Below are positions 24,274 through 33,345 of a stretch of DNA of 64,000 nucleotides, in pieces (the stretch's first letter is position 1; each line of letters begins with the position of its first letter). Below the pieces are notes generated by a model. It was not told where the DNA came from, ran no database searches, and saw only the letters and a list, made by a program, of their open reading frames with translations. A program made the translations under genes and the position numbers. Origin of the DNA: Actinokineospora diospyrosa (GTDB lineage: Bacteria > Actinomycetota > Actinomycetes > Mycobacteriales > Pseudonocardiaceae); assembly GCF_024171925.1 (NCBI RefSeq), contig NZ_JAMTCO010000017.1:1-64000 (forward strand), given 5' to 3'.

Positions 24274-25788
24274 GTGCTGTCCAGAAGAGTGTTCCTGCGC
24301 GCGTCCGGGGTCGCGGCCCTCGCCACCGGGTTTCCCGGTCCGGCCCGGGCGAGCACCCGGTGGGACCGGTTGCGGCGCGCCCTGTCCGGTCCGCTGGTGT
24401 TGCCAGGTGAGGCCAGGTACCCGGTCGCGAAGCGGCTGGCCGCGGCCCAGTTCGACAGCCTCAACCCGAGCGCGATCGCCTACTGCGCCTCCTCCCGAGA
24501 CGTCCAGGAGTGCCTGCGGTTCGCCGCGCACGAGGGCACCGGGTTCGCGGTGCGCAGCGGCGGGCACAGCTTCACCGGCTGGTCCAGCGGCCGCGGCTTG
24601 GTCATCGACGTGTCCGGAGTGGACTCGGTGTCGGTGCGCGCCGGGTCGGCGGGGCCGCGCACGGTGCGGATCGGGCCGGGGGCCACCGCGGTCGACGCCA
24701 CCGCGGCGCTGGCACCGCACGGGTTGTCCGTGGCGTCGGGTCTGTGCCCGACCGTGGCGCAGGGCGGGTTCGTCTCCGGCGGTGGACTCGGGTGGCAGAC
24801 GCGTCTGGTCGGCCCGGCGAGCGACCGGGTGGTGTCGGCCAGGGTCGTGCTCGCCGACGGCCGGGTCGTCCGCGCGTCCCGGCACGAGGAGCCGGAGCTG
24901 TTCTGGGCGCTGCGCGGCGGTGGTGGCGGGAACTTCGGTGTGGTCACGGAATTCGAGCTGGCGCCCACCGCGGTCACCCGGGTGGCGACGTTCTCGCTCA
25001 GTTGGCCGTGGGACGCGGCACAGCGGGTGATCGCGGCGTGGCAGGAGTGGATCGAGCACAGCCCGCCGGAACTCGCGACCGGGATGGGTGTGCTGCTCAA
25101 CGACGCGGCCACGGGGTCAGCGCCGATCACCGTCGCCTCGGGCGCGTACTTCGGCAGCCTGGAGCAAGCGGAGGCCGCGGTGTCCGCGTTCGTGTCCGCC
25201 GTGGGGGTGGCGCCGATCGCGCGACGGGTCGAGGAGATGGCCTACGACAAGGCGTTGATGCGACTGTTCGGCTGCGCTGACAAGACCACCGCGCAGTGCG
25301 ACCTGGTGGATCACAACCCCGAGGCGACCCTGCCGCGTCAGCAATACATCCACCACCGCAGCCGCATGTTCAGCTCACCTTGGCCGCGGTCGGGCATAGA
25401 GGACGCTCTCGCCGCCTTCGACGCCAACCGCCGCGCCGGGCAGTACCGGTGGCTAGGGATGTTGGCACTGGGCGGCAACGCCAACAGTGTCCCCGCGGAT
25501 GCCACCGCCTACGTGCACCGGGACGCGTCGTTCTTCAGTGTCTACTCAGTGGGTCTTAACGTGCCAGACCCCAACGCCGAGGAACGCGCAGCAGCCACGG
25601 CGTGGGTCGACCGCGGGTTCGCGGCGATAGACCCACACTCCACGGGGCACACCTACCTGAACTACCCCGACATCTCTCTCCCTGACTGGCGCGACGCCTA
25701 CTACGGGGCGAACTACCGGCGTCTGGCACGGGCGAAGCGGCACTACGACCCACACGGCCTCTTCCGCCTCCCCCATGCCATCACGTAA
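24274..25788 (+). CDS. Tat-exported FAD-binding oxidoreductase, berberine-bridge-enzyme type
   Basis: The 504-residue protein begins with a twin-arginine signal (LSRRVFLRASGVAALATG). Its FAD-binding PCMH domain has the His of RSGGHSFTGWSS and the Cys of GLCPTVAQGGFVSGGGLG, the pair that binds FAD through two covalent bonds in BBE-like oxidases. It ends with the BBE motif YLNYPD ... DAYYGANYRRLARAKRHYDP. Members oxidise sugars, alcohols or alkaloid-like substrates outside the cytoplasm. GTG 24274 has GGGGGA four bases upstream. It lies just outside the repeat boundary, so membership of the island pathway is uncertain. Confidence 0.92.
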   Translation: MLSRRVFLRASGVAALATGFPGPARASTRWDRLRRALSGPLVLPGEARYPVAKRLAAAQFDSLNPSAIAYCASSRDVQECLRFAAHEGTGFAVRSGGHSFTGWSSGRGLVIDVSGVDSVSVRAGSAGPRTVRIGPGATAVDATAALAPHGLSVASGLCPTVAQGGFVSGGGLGWQTRLVGPASDRVVSARVVLADGRVVRASRHEEPELFWALRGGGGGNFGVVTEFELAPTAVTRVATFSLSWPWDAAQRVIAAWQEWIEHSPPELATGMGVLLNDAATGSAPITVASGAYFGSLEQAEAAVSAFVSAVGVAPIARRVEEMAYDKALMRLFGCADKTTAQCDLVDHNPEATLPRQQYIHHRSRMFSSPWPRSGIEDALAAFDANRRAGQYRWLGMLALGGNANSVPADATAYVHRDASFFSVYSVGLNVPDPNAEERAAATAWVDRGFAAIDPHSTGHTYLNYPDISLPDWRDAYYGANYRRLARAKRHYDPHGLFRLPHAIT

Positions 25789-25800
25789 GAGCCTGGACTC

Positions 25801-26454
25801 CTAGACCAGACCGCGTTCCTGGGCGAGCATCCCGGCTTGGAACCGGGAGTCCGCGCCGAGGTCGCGCATGATCGCCGCGACATGGCGGCGGTAGGTGCGC
25901 ACGGAGATGCCGAGCTTCCTGGCCGCGGTGTCATCGGTGTGGCCGCGACCGAGCAACGTGAGCACTTCTTGCTGCAGCTGCGCGCCGGTGACCCCGTCGA
26001 GCGGGCCCTGGTAGCGCGACAACGCCGCCTGCCAGCCCAGGGTGAACAGCTCCTTGGCCGCGGCGACCACCCCGCCGTGCCGCAGCACCGCGGCGGGCGT
26101 GTCGTCGGCGTGCCCCGGCGGGAACACCACCGCTCGGTGGTCAACGATGATCACGTCCGGCATCGCCCGGTCGACCAGTTGCACCTCGATGGTGGGCTGG
26201 GCCAGTTCGACCATGCCCAGTTCGGCGGCGGCGCACAGGTTCTCCCGCGCGCACAGCACCTGCACCGACACGCCCCGGCCCGCGACACCGGCGAACAGCG
26301 AGATGGTGGCCCTCGGCGTCAGCGGCAGCACCCCGTCGCGCCAGAGCACGGCGACGTGCTGCTTGGCGCAGTGCACGACGTCCTCGGCGCGCTCCCCCCG
26401 GGGCGCGGCGGGTAACGCGCCATCCCGACGGCACGACAACGTCCCATTCGTCAT
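25801..26454 (-). CDS. LuxR-type helix-turn-helix transcriptional regulator
   Basis: The 217-residue protein ends with a LuxR/GerE-like DNA-binding domain (EVLTLLGRGHTDDTAARKLG, then VRTYRRHVAAIMRDLGADSR). The N-terminal 150 residues have a phospholipase-D/TrmB-like feel (DVVHCAKQHVAVLWRDGVLPLTPRA), seen in actinobacterial orphan LuxR regulators, with no receiver phosphorylation site. ATG 26454 has a GGGGGA site upstream. It converges on the BBE oxidoreductase with 12 bases between stops. Its target is unknown; it is the nearest dedicated regulator to the island's right edge. Confidence 0.87.
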   Translation of the reverse strand: MTNGTLSCRRDGALPAAPRGERAEDVVHCAKQHVAVLWRDGVLPLTPRATISLFAGVAGRGVSVQVLCARENLCAAAELGMVELAQPTIEVQLVDRAMPDVIIVDHRAVVFPPGHADDTPAAVLRHGGVVAAAKELFTLGWQAALSRYQGPLDGVTGAQLQQEVLTLLGRGHTDDTAARKLGISVRTYRRHVAAIMRDLGADSRFQAGMLAQERGLV

Positions 26455-27058
26455 CAATCCCCCAACTGAAGACCCAACCGGCTCATCGCGTGCGGGTAAA
26501 CCCCGACGCATATGGTGGCACGGCGGCACATCCCGGTCAACAACGCCAGACGGTTAGTGAAACACCGGAAAGGAGCGCCGGTAATGCTCGCATTTAGTGA
26601 TGTGCCACACCGCTTGCTCCCATTGTTGGAATGGTCTACTCCATCCATTCCGCACCGTCGCTTGTGTCCGCGCCACCGCGCTGACCTGCGCGGACGCACC
26701 GGATCGGCGCGCCGTCGTGGCCCGATCAGCCGCGTGGCCGTTCGGCCACAACGGCGCGGCGGCGCCGATACCCGAACCGACTCGTCCGTGTGGCGGACAC
26801 TATCGAAGAACCCCCGAACGGGGGTAGCCAGACCAGATCCGGTCACTGCGCGCGTCCGGTCGCGCTCCCGCGTTTCGCGCGCGCTAAACCGACCGCGAAT
26901 CACCATTCGCGGGAAAGTGAGCGGCCGGACAACACCGCTTCGTTCGGATTGTCCCGCTTCGCCTGTGCATTCACCCGATTGGAGCAACATCGTCGCTGGC
27001 GGTTCAGCGCCGGGCCCCGGTGGCACGTAGTGGGTGATACCGAGTGGGGTGATAGCTG
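26455..27058. other. Non-coding spacer of about 600 bases
   Basis: The stretch is less GC-biased than its surroundings in its first half (about 26,520-26,660). Frames in it lack recognisable domains or ribosome-binding sites. It must carry promoters for the divergent LuxR-type and DUF4230 genes. I see no strong palindrome or RNA gene. Confidence 0.4.
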
Positions 27059-27673
27059 GTGCGCAAGAAGTGGATCGGGATCGTCGGCGTGCTCGTGCTG
27101 GTGGTCGCGGCGGGTGCCGTGGGCGTCGGCGCGTCCGGCTGGCTGGCGCCGGGCACGGACACCGTCGACCGCAGCCAACCCGCCGTGCTGCAGGCCGTGC
27201 GCGACCTCAGCGAGTACCACGCGGCGGCGGGCGACTACCAGGTGGTCGTCGACATCGAGAAGGACGTCCGGTACGTGCCCGCGGAGATCGCGGGTGAGCG
27301 CACGTTGTTCGTCGCGGCGGGCAGCGTCGACGCGTTCATCGACTTCCGCGGTCTCGCGGACAACGCGCTCACCGTCGACCAACAGGCCAAGACCGTGCAG
27401 ATACGCCTACCGAAAGCGCAGCTGTCCAAGCCCAACCTGGACAACCAGCGCAGCTACCTCTACCGCCAAGAACGCGGCCTCTTCGACCAGCTGAGCGCGT
27501 TGGTCAGTGCGCCGCAGGACCAGCGCGAGTTCTATGTCGCCGCGGAGAAGCGGATCTCCGAGGCGGCACAGAAGTCCGGTCTAACCGCTCGCGCGGAGAA
27601 GAACACCTTGTCGATGCTGACCGGGATGTTCGACGCCTTGGGCTACCGGGTCGTGCAGGCTCCGCAGCCCTAG
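27059..27673 (+). CDS. DUF4230 domain-containing membrane-anchored protein
   Basis: The 204-residue protein has one N-terminal transmembrane segment (IGIVGVLVLVVAAGAVGVGA) after KK residues, then an extracytoplasmic domain with the DUF4230 pattern: YQVVVDIEKDVRYVPAEIAGERTLFVAAGSVDAFIDF in sequence, and later helical EKRISEAAQKSGL. The function of DUF4230 is not known. GTG 27059 gives the expected KK-TM start. A strong hairpin follows the stop, so it is monocistronic. Confidence 0.82.
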   Translation: MRKKWIGIVGVLVLVVAAGAVGVGASGWLAPGTDTVDRSQPAVLQAVRDLSEYHAAAGDYQVVVDIEKDVRYVPAEIAGERTLFVAAGSVDAFIDFRGLADNALTVDQQAKTVQIRLPKAQLSKPNLDNQRSYLYRQERGLFDQLSALVSAPQDQREFYVAAEKRISEAAQKSGLTARAEKNTLSMLTGMFDALGYRVVQAPQP

Positions 27674-27684
27674 CAGACAGCTTT

Positions 27685-27736
27685 AGACATGTGAGTGCCC
27701 CCAACCGGAGTCCAGGTTGGGGGCACTCACATGTCT
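27685..27736. terminator. Bidirectional transcription terminator hairpin
   Basis: A perfect 22-base-pair stem (27685-27706 with 27715-27736; arm begins AGACATGTGAGTGCCCCC) closes an eight-base loop. It lies between the convergent DUF4230 and phytase-like genes and can act on both strands. There is no T-run, as is usual for actinobacterial terminators. Confidence 0.9.
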
Positions 27737-27755
27737 ATGTCCAAGAACTACAGCG

Positions 27756-28952
27756 TCATCGCAGCACGCGGGAGTCGGCGTTGAGGCGCTCGGTGAGGCG
27801 GATGGTGATGAACTCGTTGTTGTCCGGCTTGCCCGGGGTGCGGCCGGAGGAGAACGGGAAGTTGTTGTCGTTGAGGACCGCGAGGGTGCGGTCGTCGAGG
27901 ATGACGACGTCTTCGATGGTCTGGAACGGGAAGGTGAACGGGTCGGCGAAGCCGCCGAGGTGCCGGGGGTTGGACAGGTTCAGCAGGTCTGCCACCAAGG
28001 TCTTGTCGAGCTTGCCGTCGTGGTCGCGGTCCCGCTTGTCGAGCAGGTAGATCTTCTTCACCTTGGCGTCCACGCCCTGGCCACCGTCGCGCTCGATGAC
28101 GAGGAACCTGTCGCGGTCGACCGCGGTGAGGTCACCGATGGCGTGCGCGGGCTGGTCGAGCTGGTAGGTCCAACGCTTGCCGGTATAGCTACCGGAAGCC
28201 AGGTCGAACTCGTTGAGCCGCAAGCTACCGGGAGTGTCACCAACGACCGTTCCCTCAAGAAGTGCATAGAGGGTCCGCTTGTCCGGCGAGATCGCAAGGC
28301 CTTCGTACCCCTTGCTGCTGTTGAGGTTCGGCGTGCCTGCCGGGTTCTCCGGCGCGAAAACGCCCGGCAGCGCTACCGGCGGAGCCAGCAGGCGGCCCGC
28401 CCGGTCGAAGTGCAGCAGGTACGGACCGAACTCGTCGCCGATCCAGTACGTCCCGTCCGCGGCGCGCACGATCGACTCGACGTCGAAGTCGGAGCCGGTG
28501 AGCACCCGGTCCGGGCGGGTCAGCGCGAACGGCACCTTGCGGTGCGGATCGGTCAGGTTGATGCCACCGACGACGTCCACCGCGCCGGTGCGGAAGTCCG
28601 GGGCGATCCGGTGGATCCGCAGGACGAAGTCGCCGCTGTTGGCCTTGTTGCCGTACCCGTTGTCCGACAGCACCTCGAAGCTGCCGTCAGCGTTGCGCAC
28701 GATGCCGCTGAAGCCCTGCACCGGCTGGTCGGCGAACGGCGGGACGATCCCGTTGATCGGGTTGGTGCCCAGCGCCCCGCCGGAGGGGTCGCTGGCGGAG
28801 ACGAACGTCTCGGCGGGCAGGGCCGAGAACCCGGTGAGCGCGGCTTGCCCGAAACCCCGGCCCCGCTCGTGGTCCGGCGACGCCGCGCTCGGCACGCCCG
28901 CGAACACCCCCGCGGCGAGCACAGCGGCACCAATGGCCAACGACCTACGCAT
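27756..28952 (-). CDS. Secreted esterase-like/phytase-like beta-propeller protein
   Basis: The 398-residue protein has a cleavable signal peptide (MRRSLAIGAAVLAAGVFAGVPSA). The mature domain has propeller-like repeats: QGFSGIVRNADGSFEVLSDNG, GYGNKANSGDFVLRIHRI, DFDVESIVRAADGTYWIGDEFGP, then GYEGLAISPDKRTLYALLEG, and FLVIERDGGQG. This pattern belongs to the esterase-like-activity-of-phytase family (PF13449). It probably hydrolyses extracellular phosphate esters or binds calcium, but the true substrate is not fixed for the family. The start is ATG 28952. It is monocistronic and bounded by hairpins. Confidence 0.88.
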   Translation of the reverse strand: MRRSLAIGAAVLAAGVFAGVPSAASPDHERGRGFGQAALTGFSALPAETFVSASDPSGGALGTNPINGIVPPFADQPVQGFSGIVRNADGSFEVLSDNGYGNKANSGDFVLRIHRIAPDFRTGAVDVVGGINLTDPHRKVPFALTRPDRVLTGSDFDVESIVRAADGTYWIGDEFGPYLLHFDRAGRLLAPPVALPGVFAPENPAGTPNLNSSKGYEGLAISPDKRTLYALLEGTVVGDTPGSLRLNEFDLASGSYTGKRWTYQLDQPAHAIGDLTAVDRDRFLVIERDGGQGVDAKVKKIYLLDKRDRDHDGKLDKTLVADLLNLSNPRHLGGFADPFTFPFQTIEDVVILDDRTLAVLNDNNFPFSSGRTPGKPDNNEFITIRLTERLNADSRVLR

Positions 28953-29114
28953 GCGATCTCCCTCTCCCGTGGCCCCCGACCCGGCGCGACGCTAGGCAGC
29001 GCAGGTGAACGCCACGTGGCCGCCGCTCGCACGGCGCGCAACACCGCACGTCACCGCCGGGAGCCCGCCACCGATGGCGGTACCCCGGCACGGGCGCCCG
29101 TCAGTGCCTAAGCT

Positions 29115-29147
29115 CTAGTGGCTCGACTCAGGACGTCGAGCCACTAG
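29115..29147 (-). terminator. Hairpin terminator of the SDR gene
   Basis: A perfect 13-base-pair stem CTAGTGGCTCGAC (29115-29127) / GTCGAGCCACTAG (29135-29147) has a seven-base loop. The right arm contains the SDR stop codon, so the hairpin forms immediately at the end of that minus-strand message. Confidence 0.8.
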
Positions 29148-29893
29148 GTGTTCTGACCGCCGTCGACGGTGAGCACGGCTCCGGTGATGTGCGCGCCCGC
29201 GGGTCCGGCGAGGTGGCCGACGGTCGCGGCGATGTCGGCGGCGTTCCCGTAGTACCCCAGCGCGCTGGTGCTGAGCTGCTCGGCCGCGGTCGGGTTGCCC
29301 GCCGGGTTCATGTCGGTGTCGGTCGAGCCGGGCTGCACGAGGTTCGCGGTGATCCGGCGCGGGCCCAGGTCGCGCGCCAGCCCCCTGGTGAAGCCGAGCA
29401 GCGCGGACTTGCTCATCGCGTAGACGGCCAGGCCGGGGCTGGTCACCCGCTCGGCGAGGTTGCTGCCGATGGTGATCACCCGGCCGCCGTCGCGCAGCAC
29501 CCCGATGGCGGCCCTGGTGCCGGTGACCACGGCGCGGATGTTGACGTCGATGATCGCGTCGAGGTCCTCGTCGGTGACCTCGCCGACGGTGCCGTAGCGG
29601 GCGATGCCCGCGTTGTTGACCAGGACGTCGAGCCCGCCGAGCGCCTCGGCCGCCTCGAGCACGGCCGCCTCGACCGCGCCGCGCTCGGTGGCGGGCGCCC
29701 GCACCGCGACCGAGCGCACCCCCAGCGCGGTCAGGTCGGCCACCACGGCGGCGGCCCGCTCCCCCGCGGTGTTGTAGGTGATCGCCACGTCGGCGCCGAG
29801 GGCGCCCAGGTGGCGGGCGGTGGCCGCGCCGATCCCCCGGCTGCCGCCGGTCACCAGCGCCGTGTTCCCCGCGAGCGGGCCGTGCTCACCCAT
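29144..29893 (-). CDS. Short-chain dehydrogenase/reductase (FabG-like)
   Basis: The 249-residue protein has the cofactor motif TGGSRGIG, the NNAG motif (DVLVNNAGIA), the catalytic YAMSK (Tyr-x3-Lys), and a C-terminal GAVLTVDGGQNT. The usual catalytic serine before Tyr lies in a TIGSNLAE segment. It reduces or oxidises a small carbonyl or alcohol with NAD(P)(H). ATG 29893 has GGGGGAG upstream, while the TTG at 29905 would overlap the operator region. It is divergent from a TetR gene that very likely represses it through the palindrome at 29907-29930. Confidence 0.92.
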   Translation of the reverse strand: MGEHGPLAGNTALVTGGSRGIGAATARHLGALGADVAITYNTAGERAAAVVADLTALGVRSVAVRAPATERGAVEAAVLEAAEALGGLDVLVNNAGIARYGTVGEVTDEDLDAIIDVNIRAVVTGTRAAIGVLRDGGRVITIGSNLAERVTSPGLAVYAMSKSALLGFTRGLARDLGPRRITANLVQPGSTDTDMNPAGNPTAAEQLSTSALGYYGNAADIAATVGHLAGPAGAHITGAVLTVDGGQNT

Positions 29894-29906
29894 CGACTCC
29901 CCCAAG

Positions 29907-29930
29907 ATTGTGCATCGAACGTTGCATAAT
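29907..29930. promoter_or_regulatory. Inverted-repeat operator between SDR and TetR genes
   Basis: ATTGTGCAT (29907-29915) and TTGCATAAT (29922-29930) are imperfect inverted repeats around CGAACG, an AT-rich 24-base site in GC-rich DNA. It sits in the 83-base divergent spacer, so the TetR protein probably binds here to control both genes. Confidence 0.7.
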
Positions 29931-29976
29931 TAACCTGCCCCAGTACCATCGGCTTTGTCAACCGGAGGGAGGCGTC

Positions 29977-30567
29977 ATGCCGGGACCCGGGCGACCGCGC
30001 GGGTTCGACCGCGACCGGGCGCTCACCGCGGCGATGCGGCTGTTCTGGGAGCGCGGCTACGAGGGCGCCGCGATCTCCGAGCTGACCGCCGCCATGGGCA
30101 TCGGCACGCGCAGCCTCTACACCGCCTTCGGCAGCAAGGAACAGCTGTTCCGCGAGGCGGTGGCGCTCTACGAGAGCAGCGGGGACGGCACCGAGTTCTA
30201 CGAGCTGCCGACCGGTCGCGCCTCGGTCGAGCGGATGCTGCGGTCCAGGGCGGCGACTTACGCGGACCCGAACACCCCGGCTGGCTGCATGGTGGTGCTC
30301 GCCGCGACCAACGTCAGCGCCGACAACGAGCGGGTGCGGGCGATGTTGCGCGCCATCCGGGTCCAGGACCGGCACGCGCTCATCACCCGGCTCGAGCGGG
30401 CGCGCACCGACGGCGAGATCGCCGCCGACCCGGTCCCGGTCGCCGACTTCTTCCTTTCAGTCCTTTATGGAATGTCCGTGCTGGCGCGCGACGGCGCCTC
30501 GGTCGCTGACCTGACCCGGGTCGTCGACACCGCGATGACCTCGTGGGATCCGTTGACGCGCAGGTAA
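29977..30567 (+). CDS. TetR/AcrR family transcriptional regulator
   Basis: The 196-residue protein has an N-terminal TetR helix-turn-helix: RPRGFDRDRALTAAMRLFWERGYE, then AISELTAAMGIGTRSLYTAFGSKEQLF. The C-terminal ligand-binding half resembles the TetR_C_6/AcrR-like group. ATG 29977 follows GGAGGGAGG. It is divergent from the SDR gene and is expected to repress it and itself until a ligand, probably the SDR substrate, binds. Confidence 0.92.
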   Translation: MPGPGRPRGFDRDRALTAAMRLFWERGYEGAAISELTAAMGIGTRSLYTAFGSKEQLFREAVALYESSGDGTEFYELPTGRASVERMLRSRAATYADPNTPAGCMVVLAATNVSADNERVRAMLRAIRVQDRHALITRLERARTDGEIAADPVPVADFFLSVLYGMSVLARDGASVADLTRVVDTAMTSWDPLTRR

Positions 30568-30769
30568 ACGGGCTGCCGACCACATGGTGGAACCACTCGT
30601 TCCACGGCGTGGTAACCACTGGCGCGACCGGTTCTCTTGGCGCACAGGTCAAGGGGTGTTCAGCACCGTCCGCGATGTGGGAGTGCCATTCAGTGGGTGG
30701 GAGCCGTCGCGGGATCGCGGTTAGCGTGGCGGTGCTGATCCCCTGTTCCACCCCGCTGGAGGCACACCC

Positions 30770-32389
30770 GTGTCCACACTTCCCTTACGCGCGGCCGGTC
30801 TCGTCGTGGTCCTCGGACTCGCGGCCGCCTGCGGCACCACCACGGCCGCGGGCGGCGGCAGCGGTGGCGGCGACGCCGGACCGCCGCGCCCGGGCGGCAC
30901 GCTGCGGTTGGGCATCTCGTCCAACCCGGACTGCATCGACCCGCAGCAGTGGGGCACCAACGCCGCGCTCAACGTGGGCCGCCAGCTGGTTGACTCGCTG
31001 ACCGACCAGGACCAGGCGTCCGGCAAGATCATCCCCTGGCTGGCCGAGAATTGGGAGGTCAACCCCGACTCGACCAGCTTCACCTTCACCCTGCGCACCG
31101 GCGCCACCTTCGCCGACGGCACCGCGGTGGACGCCGCCGCGGTCAAGACCAGCTACGACGGGATCAAGGCGCTGGGCCCGAAGGCGCAGCTGGGCAACGG
31201 CTACCTGGCCGCGTACAAGAGCGCCACCGTGGTGGACCCGAAGACCGTGCGGCTGGACTTCTCCGCACCGAGCGCGCAGTTCCTGCAGGCCAGTTCCACG
31301 ATGTCGCTGGGGATCCTGGCGCCCGCGGCGTACCAGAAGTCGCCGGAGCAGCGCTGCCAGGGCGAGGGGCTGATCGGGTCCGGGCCGTTCGTGTTCGAGA
31401 GCTTCAAGTCCAACCAGCAGGTCGTGATCACCAAGCGCAAGGGCTACAACTGGGGTTCGCCGCAGTTCAAGCACCAGGGTGAGGCCTACCTGGACAAGGT
31501 GGAGTTCCGGATCGTGCCGGAGCCCGGTGTGCGCACCGGCAGCCTCGCCTCCGGCCAGCTCGACGCGATCACCGACGTGCAGCCGGTCGACGAGCCGCAG
31601 TTCGCGGGCAACGGGTTCACCGAGCCGGTGCGGGCGAACCCGGGCATCGTGTTCAACCTGACCGCCAACACCACGCGCGGTGTCCTCACCGACGTGAAGG
31701 TTCGGCAGGCGGTGTCCAAGGGCGTCAACCGCCAAGAGGTCACCGACACCGTGCTCACCAAGAACTACAAGGCTGCCACCAGCGTCCTGGGTTCGGCGAC
31801 CCCGCTGCACCTGGACCTGTCCAAGGAGTTGGCCTACGACCCCGACGGCGCCAAGAAGCTGCTCGAGGAGCAGGGGTGGCTGCCCGGTCCGGACGGCATC
31901 CGGGTCAAGGACGGCCAGCGGCTCTCGGCGAAAATCATCTTCTCGCTGGTGTTCAACCAGAACCAGAGCGTGCTCGAGCTCGTGCAGCAGCAGCTGCGCA
32001 AGATCGGGTTCGACCTGCAGATCGAGCAGCGCACGACGCCGGAGACGCAGCAGCTGACGCTGGCCGGTGACTACGACTTCATCTGGTACAACACCACCCG
32101 CGCCGACCCGGACATCCTGCGCCAGCTGTTCTCCACCAAGGCGGGCAACCGCAGCAAGCTCAGCCCGGGCAACCCGCTCGACGCCGCGTTGGACAAGCAG
32201 GCCGCGACGGTCGACGAGGCCGCGCGCAAGCCCGCGGCCGAGGAGGCGCAGCGGTTGGTCGTCGAGCAGGCGTACTCGATCCCGGTGTTCGAGTTGACCC
32301 AGGTGTGGGGTCTTGGGCCCAAGACGCACGGCGTCGGGTTCGAGGCGTCGTCGCGGATGCAGCTGTTCGACGCCTGGATCGCCGGATGA
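30770..32389 (+). CDS. ABC transporter substrate-binding lipoprotein, peptide/nickel family (SBP_bac_5)
   Basis: The 539-residue protein has a lipoprotein signal with lipobox LAAAC near residue 23, then an SBP family 5 domain: LVDSLTDQDQASGKIIPWLAENWEVNPD, then SFTFTLRTGATFADGTAVDAAAVK, and IGSGPFVFESFK. It captures oligopeptides or similar solutes outside the membrane. GTG 30770 follows a GGAGG site. It is the first gene of a five-component transporter operon in four genes, and its stop overlaps the permease start as ATGA. Confidence 0.93.
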   Translation: MSTLPLRAAGLVVVLGLAAACGTTTAAGGGSGGGDAGPPRPGGTLRLGISSNPDCIDPQQWGTNAALNVGRQLVDSLTDQDQASGKIIPWLAENWEVNPDSTSFTFTLRTGATFADGTAVDAAAVKTSYDGIKALGPKAQLGNGYLAAYKSATVVDPKTVRLDFSAPSAQFLQASSTMSLGILAPAAYQKSPEQRCQGEGLIGSGPFVFESFKSNQQVVITKRKGYNWGSPQFKHQGEAYLDKVEFRIVPEPGVRTGSLASGQLDAITDVQPVDEPQFAGNGFTEPVRANPGIVFNLTANTTRGVLTDVKVRQAVSKGVNRQEVTDTVLTKNYKAATSVLGSATPLHLDLSKELAYDPDGAKKLLEEQGWLPGPDGIRVKDGQRLSAKIIFSLVFNQNQSVLELVQQQLRKIGFDLQIEQRTTPETQQLTLAGDYDFIWYNTTRADPDILRQLFSTKAGNRSKLSPGNPLDAALDKQAATVDEAARKPAAEEAQRLVVEQAYSIPVFELTQVWGLGPKTHGVGFEASSRMQLFDAWIAG

Positions 32390-33345
32390 CAAACGGGGTC
32401 CCGCGTCGCCTGGCCCAGGCGGTGGTCGTGCTGTGGGCGGCGTTCACGCTGTCCTTCGTGATCCTCTACCTGTTGCCGGGCGACGCGGTCCTCGCCAAGC
32501 TCGGCGGTGAGGCGGGCACGACCGTCACCGCCGAGGACATCGCCCGCGAGCGCGCCGCGTACGGCCTAGACGACCCGATCGTGCTGCAGTACGGCAAGCG
32601 CTTGCTGGCCGCCGCGCAAGGCGACTTCGGCAGGTCTATCGCGACCGGTGAGGACGCGACGGAGTTGGTGCTGAACGCGTTGCCGTCCACGTTGGCGATC
32701 ACCGGCCTCGGCTTGGTGTTCGCGATCGTGTTCGGTGGCGCGATCGCGATCGTCGGCACGTACACGAGATCGCGGTGGCTAAGCCAACTCCTGGCGGCGA
32801 TGCCCCCGCTGGGCAACTCATTGCCCCCGTTCTGGGTGGGGTTGTTGCTGATCCAGGTGTTCTCGTTCCAGTTGGGACTGGTCCCCGCGATGGGCTCGGA
32901 CGGGTTCGCGACGCTGGTGCTGCCCGCGGTGACGTTGGCGATCCCGACCGGCGCGATCATCGGGCAGGTGCTGGCCAAGAGCCTGCGCACGCAGCTGACC
33001 GAGCCCTACATCGAGGTCGTGCTGGCGAAGGGCGCGAGCAGGGCGAGGGTCCACTGGGGACACGCGCTGCGCAACGCCGCGCTGCCCGCGCTGACCCTGG
33101 TCGGTGTGCTGGCGGGCAACCTGCTGGCCGGGTCGGTCATCACCGAGTCGGTGTTCTCCCGCGACGGCATCGGCCGGGTGACCGCCTCGGCGGTCACCGC
33201 GCAGGACATCCCGGTGGTGCAGGCGGTGATCGTGCTCGCCGCGCTGTTCTTCGTGCTCATCAACCTGGCGGTCGACCTGCTCTACCCGGTGCTCGACCCA
33301 CGGTTGTCCGGTCGCGTCACGGCGAAGGCGGTGTCGGGTGTCTAG
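32386..33345 (+). CDS. ABC transporter permease, DppB-like
   Basis: The 319-residue integral membrane protein has the DppB N-terminal pattern (VVVLWAAFTLSFVILYLLPGDAV), the FGRSI segment after it, and the EAA-type ATPase-contact loop (EVVLAKGASRARVHWGHALRNAALP). It forms half of the channel with the following DppC-like subunit. ATG 32386 overlaps the substrate-binding-protein stop, and the in-frame extension to 32305 is inside that gene. Confidence 0.93.
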   Translation: MTNGVPRRLAQAVVVLWAAFTLSFVILYLLPGDAVLAKLGGEAGTTVTAEDIARERAAYGLDDPIVLQYGKRLLAAAQGDFGRSIATGEDATELVLNALPSTLAITGLGLVFAIVFGGAIAIVGTYTRSRWLSQLLAAMPPLGNSLPPFWVGLLLIQVFSFQLGLVPAMGSDGFATLVLPAVTLAIPTGAIIGQVLAKSLRTQLTEPYIEVVLAKGASRARVHWGHALRNAALPALTLVGVLAGNLLAGSVITESVFSRDGIGRVTASAVTAQDIPVVQAVIVLAALFFVLINLAVDLLYPVLDPRLSGRVTAKAVSGV

